Positions 18,032-27,800 of a stretch of DNA of 64,000 bases are shown here, one piece after another. The notes below the pieces were generated by a model, which was given only the letters and a program-made list of their open reading frames with translations, ran no database searches and was not told the origin of the DNA. The stretch is taken from assembly GCF_003014575.1 (NCBI RefSeq), contig NZ_PYGF01000001.1, forward strand, positions 620,001 to 684,000. Direction: 5' to 3'. Position 1 is the stretch's first letter, and the number at the start of each line of letters is the position of its first letter. Position numbers and translations under genes: made by a program. This DNA is from Cecembia rubra (GTDB lineage Bacteria; Bacteroidota; Bacteroidia; Cytophagales; Cyclobacteriaceae).

Positions 18032-18684
18032 TTTCTTAAGTTTTGGATAATGGATAAAGATTTCTCAATATTCGTCTTCAATCCAGAAAAATCACCTTTT
18101 TCAAGGGCCTTAACATCAAATAATTGGGAGCCCATCCCTACACAATGAATCCCAGATTTAAACCAATTTTTGAGATTATCTTCGTTGGGCTCAACCCCAC
18201 CTGTGGCCATCAGTTTGATATCCGGAATGACGGACAATACCGCCTTAATAAAAGCAGGCCCTAGCACATTCCCAGGAAAAATTTTGATCAGACTAGATCC
18301 CATTTTTTTGCCCAGATTTACTTCAGTTACTGTTGCACAGCCCGGAACATAAAAGATTCCCCTGGATTGACAGAATTCGGCAACATCTGTCACCATTGCA
18401 GGGGATATGATAAAATCAGCTCCTGCATTTTGAAACCTTTTGGCATCTGAAACTTCAAAGATGGTTCCAATCCCAAGCATCAGATCAGGATATTTTTCAG
18501 CATAGATTTTAAGTGATTTAAATACTTCGAAAGCATTATTGTGCCTATTGGTATATTCAAAAACCCTTATTCCAGAATCATAAGCTGCATCCAGTACGGA
18601 TTTAGCCAATTCCAGGTCATGATGGGTAAAAAGCGGAACCAGTCCGCATTGAACAACTTTGTTCAAAATAATTTGGTGATCCAT
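18028..18684 (-). CDS. eda: KDPG/KHG aldolase
   Basis: A 218-residue class I aldolase that splits 2-keto-3-deoxy-6-phosphogluconate into pyruvate and glyceraldehyde-3-phosphate. The Schiff-base lysine lies in SLIKIFPGN (Lys134) and the catalytic Glu in VFEYTNR (Glu43), both aligned with the family; the phosphate-binding ATGGVEP loop is intact. It is downstream of the KDG kinase by 27 bases and overlaps the TRAP receptor gene by 4 bases, so kinase, aldolase and transporter form one transcript. Confidence 0.93.
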   Translation of the reverse strand: MDHQIILNKVVQCGLVPLFTHHDLELAKSVLDAAYDSGIRVFEYTNRHNNAFEVFKSLKIYAEKYPDLMLGIGTIFEVSDAKRFQNAGADFIISPAMVTDVAEFCQSRGIFYVPGCATVTEVNLGKKMGSSLIKIFPGNVLGPAFIKAVLSVIPDIKLMATGGVEPNEDNLKNWFKSGIHCVGMGSQLFDVKALEKGDFSGLKTNIEKSLSIIQNLRK

Positions 18685-18711
18685 GGCTTATAGGTTTGAT
18701 TATTAGCGACT

Positions 18712-19707
18712 TTACCTTAAAAGTTTTCCCACATTTTTATCATTCATCAAGTCAAGAATTTCATCCAACTTGACCAAATTCGCATCTCCGGGAATACTAT
18801 GTTTCAACACCGTAGCAGCAGTGGCAAATTCCAGGGCTTCTTGATCATTCATATGCATCAATCCATAAATCAATCCAGCAAGGTAAGCATCCCCTCCTCC
18901 TACCCTGTCAACAATATGGGTGACTTCATATGACTTTGAATTAAGCACTTCTGTTCCATTCCAAAGCACCCCATGGAGATTATTATGGGAGGCAGAAACA
19001 GATTCTCTTTTGGTCTTGGTTATATACTTGATTTGAGGGTAATATTTTTTGGCTTCATAACAACATGTGATCCAGTCATCTTCCTGTATATCCATACAAT
19101 TTTCGAAGTCTGTTTTTCCTGCTACGACCACATTTGTATAGCGAATTAATTCTGGCATTATATCCAATGGTCCCTTTCCATATTGCCAAAGGTTTCTTCG
19201 GTAATTGATATCTCCACTAACTGTTACCCCTTTTTTATTTGCTACTTTTAATGCATCCAATAAAAGATCTGCAGCCTGTTGGGAAATGGCAGGGGTAATC
19301 CCTGTCCAATGGAACCAATCGGCTTTATCTAAGACCTGATCCCAATCAATTTCTCCTCCGTCCCAAATTGAGAAAGCAGAGTCAAACCTATCATATATTA
19401 TTTTTGATGAACGCTGCATGGCCCCATTTTCCAAAAAATAAAGCCCCATCCTACCTTCCTTTAAATATACTTGATCAGTCTCCAAACCCATTCTCCTCAA
19501 GTAAGCTCTAGCGGCTAGTCCAAAATCATTATCCGGAAAAGCAGTAACATGTGAGGCTTGCATCCCTAACTGGGCCAAAGAAATTGCTACGTTTGCTTCT
19601 GCTCCACCGTATGTAAGATGATAAGTATCCGCTTGTAGGAATCTTTCATAGCCAGGCGTATTGAAACGCATCATAACTTCGCCGATTGTGATAATTTTTT
19701 TGCTCAT
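18712..19707 (-). CDS. kdgK: PfkB-family sugar kinase, probably 2-keto-3-deoxygluconate kinase
   Basis: A ribokinase/PfkB-family kinase of 331 residues from the ATG at 19705-19707 (MSKKIITIGEVMMRF); an upstream in-frame TTG at 19725 would add six residues. The substrate-binding N terminus (GGAEANVAISLAQLG) and the C-terminal signature with the catalytic Asp (DRVGGGDAYLAGLIYG) are clear. Immediate linkage to the KDPG aldolase argues strongly for 2-keto-3-deoxygluconate as substrate. It is the first gene of the transcript kdgK-eda-dctPQM and is divergent from uxaA; the 117-base spacer probably holds both promoters. Confidence 0.88.
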   Translation of the reverse strand: MSKKIITIGEVMMRFNTPGYERFLQADTYHLTYGGAEANVAISLAQLGMQASHVTAFPDNDFGLAARAYLRRMGLETDQVYLKEGRMGLYFLENGAMQRSSKIIYDRFDSAFSIWDGGEIDWDQVLDKADWFHWTGITPAISQQAADLLLDALKVANKKGVTVSGDINYRRNLWQYGKGPLDIMPELIRYTNVVVAGKTDFENCMDIQEDDWITCCYEAKKYYPQIKYITKTKRESVSASHNNLHGVLWNGTEVLNSKSYEVTHIVDRVGGGDAYLAGLIYGLMHMNDQEALEFATAATVLKHSIPGDANLVKLDEILDLMNDKNVGKLLR

Positions 19708-19824
19708 TTGACAAAATATATTCAAACCTGAAAATAAACACTTAAATTTTCATTTGCAGTATGGAACTACATACTTTATGCAAACGATTTCAAAAAAATA
19801 ATTTAAAAATTTAGCCAAAGGAAG

Positions 19825-21465
19825 ATGAAAACTCTCCAAATCCACGAAAATGACAATGTTTTGGTGGCATTGACCGATATTCAAAATGAAGAAATTATTT
19901 ACCACAATGGAGTTAAAATTGTGACAAAACAGTTTATACCGGCCAAGCATAAATTCACCATAGAGGATATAGGTTTAGGTGAGCACATCCTTATGTACGG
20001 GGTAATAGTGGGCAAAGCTAAAACCAACCTAGAAAGAGGAACACTAATAACTACAAGTAATATAGGGCATGAAACCAGTGGATTTGGGAAAAAGCTTAAA
20101 CAAATTCAATGGAAAGCTCCCAATATTGAAAAATACCGACACAGGAGTTTTATGGGCTACCATAGAGCAGATGGTCAAGTAGGAACAGCAAATTACTGGT
20201 TGGTTATTCCACTTGTTTTCTGCGAAAATAGAAATGTGGATATTATCCGGCAGGCTTTTGAGCAGGAATTGGGTTATGGTAAAACAAATCCCTATAAAAA
20301 CCTGGTAAAACAAATGAAATCCCTCTATCAGAATGGAAGATTAGAAAGGATTGCTGATTTGACAACGGATCTAATCCAAGATAATTCGGAGGAAAAATTA
20401 TTCAAAAACATTGATGGAATTAAATTTTTGACACATCAGGGAGGCTGTGGTGGAACAAGGCAAGATTCGGAAAGTCTTTGCGCATTGTTTGCAGGATACA
20501 TTCATAATCCAAATGTTGCAGGAGCTACTATCCTAAGTCTTGGATGTCAAAATGCACAATTCCAGATATTACAGGAAAAATTGAAACTATTGGATCCCCA
20601 AAATACCAAACCATTGATATTCTTAGAGCAACAAAAGGAAGGAACAGAGTCCCAATTACTTTCCCAAGCTATCAAAAGAACATTTTTGGCATTAATAGAA
20701 GCCAATAAAATTGAACGTGAGTCAAGTTCATTGGATAAACTCACAATTGGTTTGGAATGTGGAGGTTCTGATGGATTTTCTGGAATTTCGGCCAACCCTG
20801 CTGTTGGGCATATTTCTGACCTAATTACAGCATTGGGTGGCAAAACCATCCTTTCCGAATTTCCGGAATTATGTGGAGTAGAACAAGAATTAATCAACAG
20901 GTGCCAAGATGAAGAATCAGCTGAAAAATTTGCTGATTTGATGCAAGCGTATTCCAATGCAGCGATTTCAGTTGGTTCGGGCTTTGATATGAATCCATCA
21001 CCAGGAAACATTAAAGATGGGCTGATTACAGATGCAATCAAATCAGCCGGTGCTGCTAAGAAAGGTGGTACTTCTCCTATTTCTGATGTATTGGATTATA
21101 CCGAATATGTGACAAAGCCTGGCCTGAATCTATTATGCACCCCTGGAAATGATGTAGAAAGTACCACTGCAATGGCGGGATCTGGGGCAAATATTATATT
21201 ATTCACCACTGGATTGGGTACTCCGACAGGAAATCCCATTTCCCCAGTCATTAAAATTTCATCCAACACAGCATTGGCACAAAAGATGCCTGATATAATA
21301 GATGTAGATGCCGGAGGTATTATTTCGGGAGAAAAAAGCATTACTTCCTGCGGTGAAGAAATTTTGGAATACATCATTGGGGTAGCTTCCGGGCAAATCA
21401 AAACAAAATCAGACAGGCTGGATCAGAATGATTTTATTCCTTGGAAACGTGGGGTTTCATTATGA
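19825..21465 (+). CDS. uxaA: UxaA-family (altronate-type) dehydratase
   Basis: A 546-residue sugar-acid dehydratase. Residues 1-95 form the SAF domain (IHENDNVLVAL, GVIVGKA), followed by the large UxaA domain with its Cys-rich iron site (GGCGGTRQDSE, Cys208), LGCQNAQ, GLECGGSDGFSG and a C-terminal GTPTGNPISPVIKISSN. Altronate dehydratase converts D-altronate to 2-keto-3-deoxygluconate, exactly the substrate of the neighbouring kinase. Related UxaA/GarD-like enzymes act on galactarate or other aldonates, so the true substrate is open. It is divergent from kdgK and ends 10 bases from the convergent Gfo/Idh/MocA gene. Confidence 0.9.
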   Translation: MKTLQIHENDNVLVALTDIQNEEIIYHNGVKIVTKQFIPAKHKFTIEDIGLGEHILMYGVIVGKAKTNLERGTLITTSNIGHETSGFGKKLKQIQWKAPNIEKYRHRSFMGYHRADGQVGTANYWLVIPLVFCENRNVDIIRQAFEQELGYGKTNPYKNLVKQMKSLYQNGRLERIADLTTDLIQDNSEEKLFKNIDGIKFLTHQGGCGGTRQDSESLCALFAGYIHNPNVAGATILSLGCQNAQFQILQEKLKLLDPQNTKPLIFLEQQKEGTESQLLSQAIKRTFLALIEANKIERESSSLDKLTIGLECGGSDGFSGISANPAVGHISDLITALGGKTILSEFPELCGVEQELINRCQDEESAEKFADLMQAYSNAAISVGSGFDMNPSPGNIKDGLITDAIKSAGAAKKGGTSPISDVLDYTEYVTKPGLNLLCTPGNDVESTTAMAGSGANIILFTTGLGTPTGNPISPVIKISSNTALAQKMPDIIDVDAGGIISGEKSITSCGEEILEYIIGVASGQIKTKSDRLDQNDFIPWKRGVSL

Positions 21466-21475
21466 TGATTGGGAA

Positions 21476-22501
21476 TTAATAAAATATTGGTTCATTGGTT
21501 TTTGATGACTTATAAATTGTCAAAATCAATTCCAAAGATTTTCGAGCAGTTAGCCCATTTACAAGAGGTTCCCTATCTAGAAGAATAGCGGATACTATAT
21601 CACGGTATTGCTCAAGGTGCAATTGAAAACCTATAGCCATGGGATCTGAAGAACCTGAAACAATTGAAAAATCTGGGGAAGAAACCTGCAAATCTTCACC
21701 TTTGATATTCCATGCAATTAATTTTCCGGCTTCCAAAATAACACTTCCCAAGCTTCCATAAATCTCTAATCTCTCCGGATAACCTGGATACAAAGCTGTG
21801 GAGGCAGTGATACTACCCAATGCCCCATTTTTGAAATTCAAAACTGCAGCCCCTATATCTTCCCCTTCTATAGTATGATAAATTGAATCAATTTTCCCAA
21901 ATACCATTTTTACATCACCCATTATATCCAAAAGTAAATCTATAGTATGAATACCCTGGTTGATAAAAGCACCGCCCCCATCTCCTGACAATGTCCCTTT
22001 CCAATTGCTGGAATTATAGTATTCTTCTGTTCTGTACCAATTGATATGGGCATTCCCCATTAATAATTTTCCTAATTTTCCATCATTTACTGCTTGTTTC
22101 AATTTTATGTAATCCTGGCTAAATCGGTTTTGAAATATTACACCACATTTAACACCTGAGCTTTTGCAGGAATTAATGATTAAGTCGGCTTTTTCCAAAG
22201 TCACTTCAATGGGCTTCTCAATAAGAACATGTTTTCCGGCTTTTGCAGCAACCAAGGCATATTCCATATGGTGACCGCTTGGAGTGCATATTACCACTAA
22301 ATCCAATCCTGGGATAGACAGAAAGGCATCAAGGTCAGTATAAACCTTGGTTCCAAAAGTTTGTTCTGCTTCTTTTGCATTGGCCTGGGAATAAGCCATT
22401 AAACCTAACAATTGGCCATTTTCAAGAAGATTTATTGCTTGGATATGTTTCCCTGTAATTATCCCAGTCCCAATAATTCCTATACCTACCTTTTCTTTCA
22501 T
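21476..22501 (-). CDS. Gfo/Idh/MocA family NAD(P)-dependent oxidoreductase
   Basis: A 341-residue dehydrogenase of the glucose-fructose oxidoreductase / inositol dehydrogenase family. The N-terminal Rossmann motif reads GIIGTGIITGKHI, the conserved EKP motif is seen as LIEKPIEVT (Lys important for catalysis), and GGGAFINQGIHTIDLLL marks the C-terminal substrate domain. Members oxidise or reduce sugar and polyol carbons. Its start overlaps the end of the upstream Ldh-type gene by 4 bases. Together they probably carry out the oxidation-reduction steps that feed the UxaA-type dehydratase. Confidence 0.88.
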   Translation of the reverse strand: MKEKVGIGIIGTGIITGKHIQAINLLENGQLLGLMAYSQANAKEAEQTFGTKVYTDLDAFLSIPGLDLVVICTPSGHHMEYALVAAKAGKHVLIEKPIEVTLEKADLIINSCKSSGVKCGVIFQNRFSQDYIKLKQAVNDGKLGKLLMGNAHINWYRTEEYYNSSNWKGTLSGDGGGAFINQGIHTIDLLLDIMGDVKMVFGKIDSIYHTIEGEDIGAAVLNFKNGALGSITASTALYPGYPERLEIYGSLGSVILEAGKLIAWNIKGEDLQVSSPDFSIVSGSSDPMAIGFQLHLEQYRDIVSAILLDREPLVNGLTARKSLELILTIYKSSKTNEPIFY

Positions 22502-23520
22502 TCAGATTCAACAATTATTTTATTCCAAACTTCCTGATCTACAGGAATACCCAATTCCAAATTTTTCCTCCTTAACTCCGCTATTTTCTCACCTGGAAAC
22601 CTGATTTCCTTACCCTGAAAAACCGTTGAACTTTTTAAATCCTGGATTATTTGGTCTAGTTTCTGTTCAGACCAAGAATTGAAGCCGAGCAATACCGGGT
22701 CAAGGCAAAGAAACACCTGTGATAGATCAAATTCAAATCCACTTTTCCCAACTTCATGGGTAGCTGCTCCTCCTGATAAAATGCTGGCAATCATGTCCAA
22801 TAACAGTGAAATACCAGCTCCTTTCCAAAGACCGACTGGTAAAGCAAGCTCATTGGAAATAATTTCGGCAGGAGATTTGGTTAAATTTCCTTGTTGATCA
22901 AATCCCGCTTCATAGGGCATTTCCTCTCCTTTTCGTAAATAAGTGTTCATTTTTCCATAAGAAAACTGAGACATGGCCATATCTAAAAGAATTATTCCAT
23001 TGGCTCTGGGAATTGCAATTACCAAAGGGTTATTCCCTAATTTTGGCTCCTTTCCTCCCCATGCCGGCATATTGGGTTTGGTGTTCGTAAAGCAAATACC
23101 AACCACCCCGGACTCTGCTGCCTGCAGCCCAAAATTGCCAGCTCTCATCCAATGATTGGTATGTTGAAGAGCTACCAACCCTACACCAAATTTTTTTGAA
23201 AGTTCAATTGACCTAGCCATTGCAAAATGGGCATTTAAAGGTCCAGGTCCAAAATTCCCGTTCCACCTTTCAAATACAAGCTGTTGAAAAATACATTCAG
23301 GAACAGCATTAGGAATAATCTTGCCCTTTTTTATCATATTCAAAAATACAGGAAACCTATCCAGACCGTGGGAAGGAACACCTTCCAAACTGGCCCTTAA
23401 AAACAATTCAGCGCAGAGGTCTGCTCTATCCTCAGTAAAATCAAGTCTTCTCAAATTTTCAAGAAGTTTGATTTTCACTGTTTCATAGGGAATCCTGATT
23501 TCCATTTTTGAATTATCCAT
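22498..23520 (-). CDS. Malate/L-lactate dehydrogenase-family oxidoreductase (YiaK-like)
   Basis: A 340-residue member of the Ldh_2 family, distinct in fold from ordinary lactate dehydrogenases. Characteristic features are the substrate/cofactor stretches GVPSHGLDRFP (with the catalytic His), GLVALQHTNHWMRAGNFGLQAAE, CFTNTKPNMPAWGGKEP and LGNNPLVIAIPR. Members include malate, ureidoglycolate and 2,3-diketo-L-gulonate reductases (YiaK). Its placement in a sugar-acid cluster favours a YiaK-like role on a keto-sugar acid. It overlaps the next gene (Gfo/Idh/MocA) by 4 bases. Confidence 0.88.
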   Translation of the reverse strand: MDNSKMEIRIPYETVKIKLLENLRRLDFTEDRADLCAELFLRASLEGVPSHGLDRFPVFLNMIKKGKIIPNAVPECIFQQLVFERWNGNFGPGPLNAHFAMARSIELSKKFGVGLVALQHTNHWMRAGNFGLQAAESGVVGICFTNTKPNMPAWGGKEPKLGNNPLVIAIPRANGIILLDMAMSQFSYGKMNTYLRKGEEMPYEAGFDQQGNLTKSPAEIISNELALPVGLWKGAGISLLLDMIASILSGGAATHEVGKSGFEFDLSQVFLCLDPVLLGFNSWSEQKLDQIIQDLKSSTVFQGKEIRFPGEKIAELRRKNLELGIPVDQEVWNKIIVESE

Positions 23521-23537
23521 GTTCAGGTATTTGAACC

Positions 23538-23840
23538 CTATTGGCCAATAGGAAATAGGCTTTCAACAACTAGCATCTTTGAATTGGCAGCTTGGTACCT
23601 AATATTCTTTGCTATAGTATATTCTGGGGACGCCCACCAATCTTTAGCTGCCTGAATATCGGGAAATTCTAAAATTACCAACCTTTGAGGATTCCAATCC
23701 CCCTCAAGAGATTCAGTCTGAGCCCCTCTTACGACAAACCTACCTCCATATTTCAAAATGGTAGCTAATGTATGCTTTTTATATTCCTCGTAAAGTTCGG
23801 GATTGTGGATACTTACTTCCACCAAAACTAATGCAGCCAT
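23538..23840 (-). CDS. DUF1330 family small protein
   Basis: A 100-residue protein of the DUF1330 dimeric alpha+beta barrel family. Signature segments are YKKHTLATILKYGGRFVVRGA and RLVILEFPDIQAAKDWWASPEY. No biochemical function is established for most members. It is the first gene of a transcript with the Ldh-type and Gfo/Idh/MocA-type dehydrogenases (17-base gap), so it may assist one of them, for instance as an isomerase- or ligand-binding-type accessory. That role is only inferred from position. Confidence 0.85.
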   Translation of the reverse strand: MAALVLVEVSIHNPELYEEYKKHTLATILKYGGRFVVRGAQTESLEGDWNPQRLVILEFPDIQAAKDWWASPEYTIAKNIRYQAANSKMLVVESLFPIGQ

Positions 23841-23952
23841 TGTATTTATCTAAGGGTTGAAATTCCAATGTATAAATAAATGAAAATAATTTTGGGATAC
23901 AAAAAATTAATGGGATGCTTCTCTTGATTTGATTTTCCATTTTCTTTGCATT

Positions 23953-24411
23953 ATGGAATTTCAAGAAGACATCAAACAGCAATTATTTATAGCAGCTCAA
24001 GATCTAATGAAAAAGCAAATTCAGGATCTGCAGAAACAATTGGCAGATCTTCAGGAATCTTCTGAATCAGAAGAGAAAAGTTCTGCTGGAGATAAATATG
24101 AGACGCACCAGGAAATGCTCAACCAATCAAGGGACATGCTGGAAAAAAGCCTTTCCAAAAGCAAAATGCTTTTGGGTCAATTAAACGCTGTTCCTGTTAA
24201 AGGAACTGATACTGTTCAAGAAGGTGCCTTAGTAAAACTTCCAATTGGAACTTTATGGATATCTATACCACTGGGTAAAGTCAGTCTAAATGGATCGGAT
24301 TATCAATTGGTTTCAAAGGATTCACCCTTGGTAACAGCATTATGGAACTTAAAAAAAGGTGATTCATATGAATTCAGAGGTAAAAAAGAAGCCATAATCC
24401 AAATTATTTAG
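23953..24411 (+). CDS. GreA/GreB-like protein with N-terminal coiled coil
   Basis: A 152-residue protein from the ATG at 23953 (MEFQEDIKQQ); an in-frame TTG at 23929 is less likely. Residues 10-90 form a helical, Gln/Lys/Glu-rich hairpin (MKKQIQDLQKQLADLQES, SAGDKYETHQEMLNQ) and the C-terminal half is a small beta domain (GALVKLPIGTLWISIPLG, DYQLVSKDSPLVTALWNLKKGD) resembling the FKBP-like domain of Gre elongation factors. Automatic pipelines sometimes call these Bacteroidota proteins 3-oxoacyl-ACP synthase, which this sequence does not support. It probably binds RNA polymerase, but that is inference. A strong terminator follows at 24469. Confidence 0.7.
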   Translation: MEFQEDIKQQLFIAAQDLMKKQIQDLQKQLADLQESSESEEKSSAGDKYETHQEMLNQSRDMLEKSLSKSKMLLGQLNAVPVKGTDTVQEGALVKLPIGTLWISIPLGKVSLNGSDYQLVSKDSPLVTALWNLKKGDSYEFRGKKEAIIQII

Positions 24412-24468
24412 GAAAAATTTAAAGTATACTGCTATACAACACTCCATTTTTTCAATCAACATTAACGA

Positions 24469-24497
24469 AACTGTCTCAACCTTGAGGCAGTTTTTTT
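24469..24497 (+). terminator. Rho-independent terminator after the Gre-like gene
   Basis: Stem AACTGTCTCA (24469-24478) pairs with TGAGGCAGTT (24483-24492) through ten pairs including one G-U, with a four-base loop and a T run to 24497. It lies 57 bases past the stop codon of the Gre-like gene. Confidence 0.85.
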
Positions 24498-24865
24498 ATG
24501 TAAGTGAATCTGGTTTTAAACGGTTTTTGTTGACTAATGTTTTAGATTTTTTTTAATTTTTTTGTGCTTACAAATAGCTCAGTTTCAACAATAAATTATT
24601 CGGAATAGTGAAATAAAAGATTTTATTTTCTAATTGTATTTTTTGTTTTTACAATTTTATTCTATTTATTAATCAATATTCCGTTTTAACAGCAATGAAA
24701 ATAATGTTTATGTGAAAAACATAAAATATTATACTAAAACATGAAATACTGAATTTTATGCATAGGTTACAATAATTGCGATAAAAACTGAAAGTCTTAA
24801 GAGGCTAATCATCCAGTAAGGAGGAAAACTTTAGAAGTATCAACGTTTTTAAAAGTAAAACTAAT
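24498..24865 (+). other. Long AT-rich upstream region of the giant adhesin gene
   Basis: These 368 bases between the terminator and the SprB-type gene contain no supported open frame. They are extremely AT-rich, with long T runs at 24548-24570 and 24635-24660. A GGAGGAAA stretch (24820-24827) is about 40 bases from the ATG, too far to be its ribosome-binding site. No exact TAnnTTTG -7 box was found at a convincing distance. The length is consistent with a long 5' leader or complex promoter. Confidence 0.5.
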
Positions 24866-27800
24866 ATGAGAAAACTTTATTGGCATTTTTACATTGCTGT
24901 TTTGGGAATGCTTTGTTTGGTTGCTTTTACAAATGAAACCAAAGCCCAGCTCATCGTTCAGGACTCTTTTTTTTCTGAATGTAGAAGATCAGTAGAGTTC
25001 AGGGTGTCCGGAGGTGTTGCACCATATACTTATAGATGGTTTTTTGAAGGTGAATTAATTCAAACTGACAGTAATTTAGCAGGTTCGCAGAGTACATTGC
25101 TATCCCAGGCCCAAGCAGGAAATTATACGGTTATAGCAACTGATAATTTGGGAAGGACCTTAACGCGACATTATTCTTTTTTAGGCGTTTCCAATTTTTC
25201 ATTGAATGTAGACATTTTAAGACGAGAGCAATGTGGTGAAATAACAACAGCAGTCATTACCGGTAATATAGATGGTGGATTGGCACCTTATACCATTAGG
25301 TTCATCGATCTAGATGGAAATGTGGTCAGAACTGTCAATAATTTTCCAGGGGGTCCATTGACAGTTGAAGGGATAAGGGCAGGTGAATATGTGGTGGAAG
25401 TAGAGGATGCCAATTTATGCCTTGAACTGACCAATATTGAAATACCTCCGGTAGAGCAGATTAGTTTTCAATCTTCTATTGGAATTGGCACTTTCCCAGA
25501 GACTTGTGAGGGAAATGGTGGCATTTCATTTAATCTTACAGGTTTTGAAGGTGAAGTTAGGTTTAGAATCATAGAAAGGAGAGGAAATAACAACAATAAT
25601 AATAGACCGGTAACGGATTGGATTGTAGCTCCAGGTGGAGTAATCAATTATGATCAATTACCAGCAGGAAATTATATTTTAGAAGTGATTGATTTATATA
25701 GAAATCAATCATGCCCTGCCCGATTGAATTTTACAATCAATAAAGAAGTTCTCCTGGATATAAAAGCAACTGCTACAAATGTAAGCTGTGTCGGAGGCAA
25801 CAATGGAACAATTACAGTCAGGGCAGATCGGGTTTTTATGAATTATCCTTTCCCTCCCCAAAACTTTAATGTTACCATAACCGGACCTAACAATTCAGTA
25901 ATTGTCAACAATGTTTCAGTACCGATAGGTGCCAATTCTGGTCAACAGACCTGGACAGGTTTTGGGCCGGGAACATATACCATTAGTGTAAGTCATGGAG
26001 GTGTCAATTATCCTGTTTGTACACAGGTAATGACAGTAAGAATCGACGCACCAAATTCTCCATTGAGCCTTAACACTACTGCTAATAATGTAACCTGCTT
26101 TGGAGCAAACGATGGAAGAGCCAGTGTAAATCCTTCTGGAGGTTGGGGAAATTATACCTATTTGTGGAGTAATGGAGCAACTACCCAGACTGTCACTGGT
26201 CTTGCACCAGGTAATTACAGTGTAACAGTTACAGATAGGGAAGGTTGTACGGCAGTAGCAAATGTTACGATAACAGGGCCTCCGGCAGCTCTAACAGCCA
26301 ATATAACAGGTGTAGTAGACTTAACCTGTGTGGGTTCCAATGATGGAAGAGCCACTGTAACCAACGTAGCAGGAGGATGGGGAAATTATACTTATTTATG
26401 GAGTAATGGCGAAACCACTGCTACTGCATTTAATCTTCCAGCAGGTCAAAGCACCGTGAGGGTTAGGGATTCTGGGGGCTGTGAGCTTGTACTACCTGTA
26501 AGTATTGGAGTCCCTCCTTCTCCTCAAGTAACTTCAACTCCTGTAAGCCCTACCTGTTTTGGCGCATCGGATGGAAGTCTTAGAATCCAAATTTCAGATC
26601 CTTCAAATACTTACTCAGTTACTCTTAATGGTGTAGTTAGGGTTGGGAATGATGTACTTTTCAATAACTTACCGGCAGGAAACTATGTCGTTAACATAGC
26701 TTACGAAGGTGGGAAGTGCGTAATTAATCACCAAGCCACGATAGGCAGTCCTTCTGAAATCAGATTCAATGATAATAATCTTAACATCAATCACGTGCTT
26801 TGCCATGGCAATGCCAATGGCTCAATCACAGGGTTGAGAGTTAACGGGGGTACGGGAACACTTACTTATCAATGGCAAATCAGATCTGGGAATAATTTCG
26901 TAAATATTCCTGGTCAGACAGGATTGAATATATCAAATTTATCTGGAGGTACTTATAGAATTGTGGTAAGGGATGCAAATAATTGCGAGGTTACTAGACA
27001 ATTTACTATTAACGAACCTGGACCTCTTGCAGTAAGCGCCCCAATTATTACAAATGTAAATTGTTATGGTGAAGCTACTGGAGCCATATCATTTACAATT
27101 TCGGGAGGAACTGCCCCTTACACCTACCGTCTCAATGGAGGTAGTCCTACTACTGCCACTTCAAATACTGTTACCATATCAGGATTAGCCGCATCCAATA
27201 ATAATTTTATAGAAGTAAGGGATGCTAATAACTGTCAGGTTCCTAATATTAATTTCAATATTACCTCATTACCACAAATCACTGTAACTAATACAAATGT
27301 TACAACTGAAACCTGTACTGGACAAAATAATGGATCAATTCAAATCAGTGTAAGTGGTGGAAGTGGTTCATTAGGGGTTCAATGGTTCAGAGCAGGAAAT
27401 TTTTCAACGGTATTATCCAATAACACAACGCTTAGCAATAGAGGCCCCGGGGAATATGTAGCAAGGGTGTTCGATGTGTCCAATCCTAATTGCTTTATTT
27501 TACACAATGTTACAATTCCTCCCACACCTGAGTTGACCATCCAACTGAATGGTCAACCTACCAATGTATTATGTTTTGGGGAATCTACAGGTGCAATAAA
27601 TGTAACAGCAAGTGGAGGAACTGGAGCACTGACATACAGATGGACTGGTCCTAATGGATTTACTTCCAATGCCCAAAATATTTCTAATGCACCTGCTGGC
27701 CAATATAATGTAAGGGTTACTGATGCGAATGGCTGTTTCAAAGAAATAAACAATATTCTGATAAGCCAACCTGCATCAGGAATCCAAATCAATGTATTGA

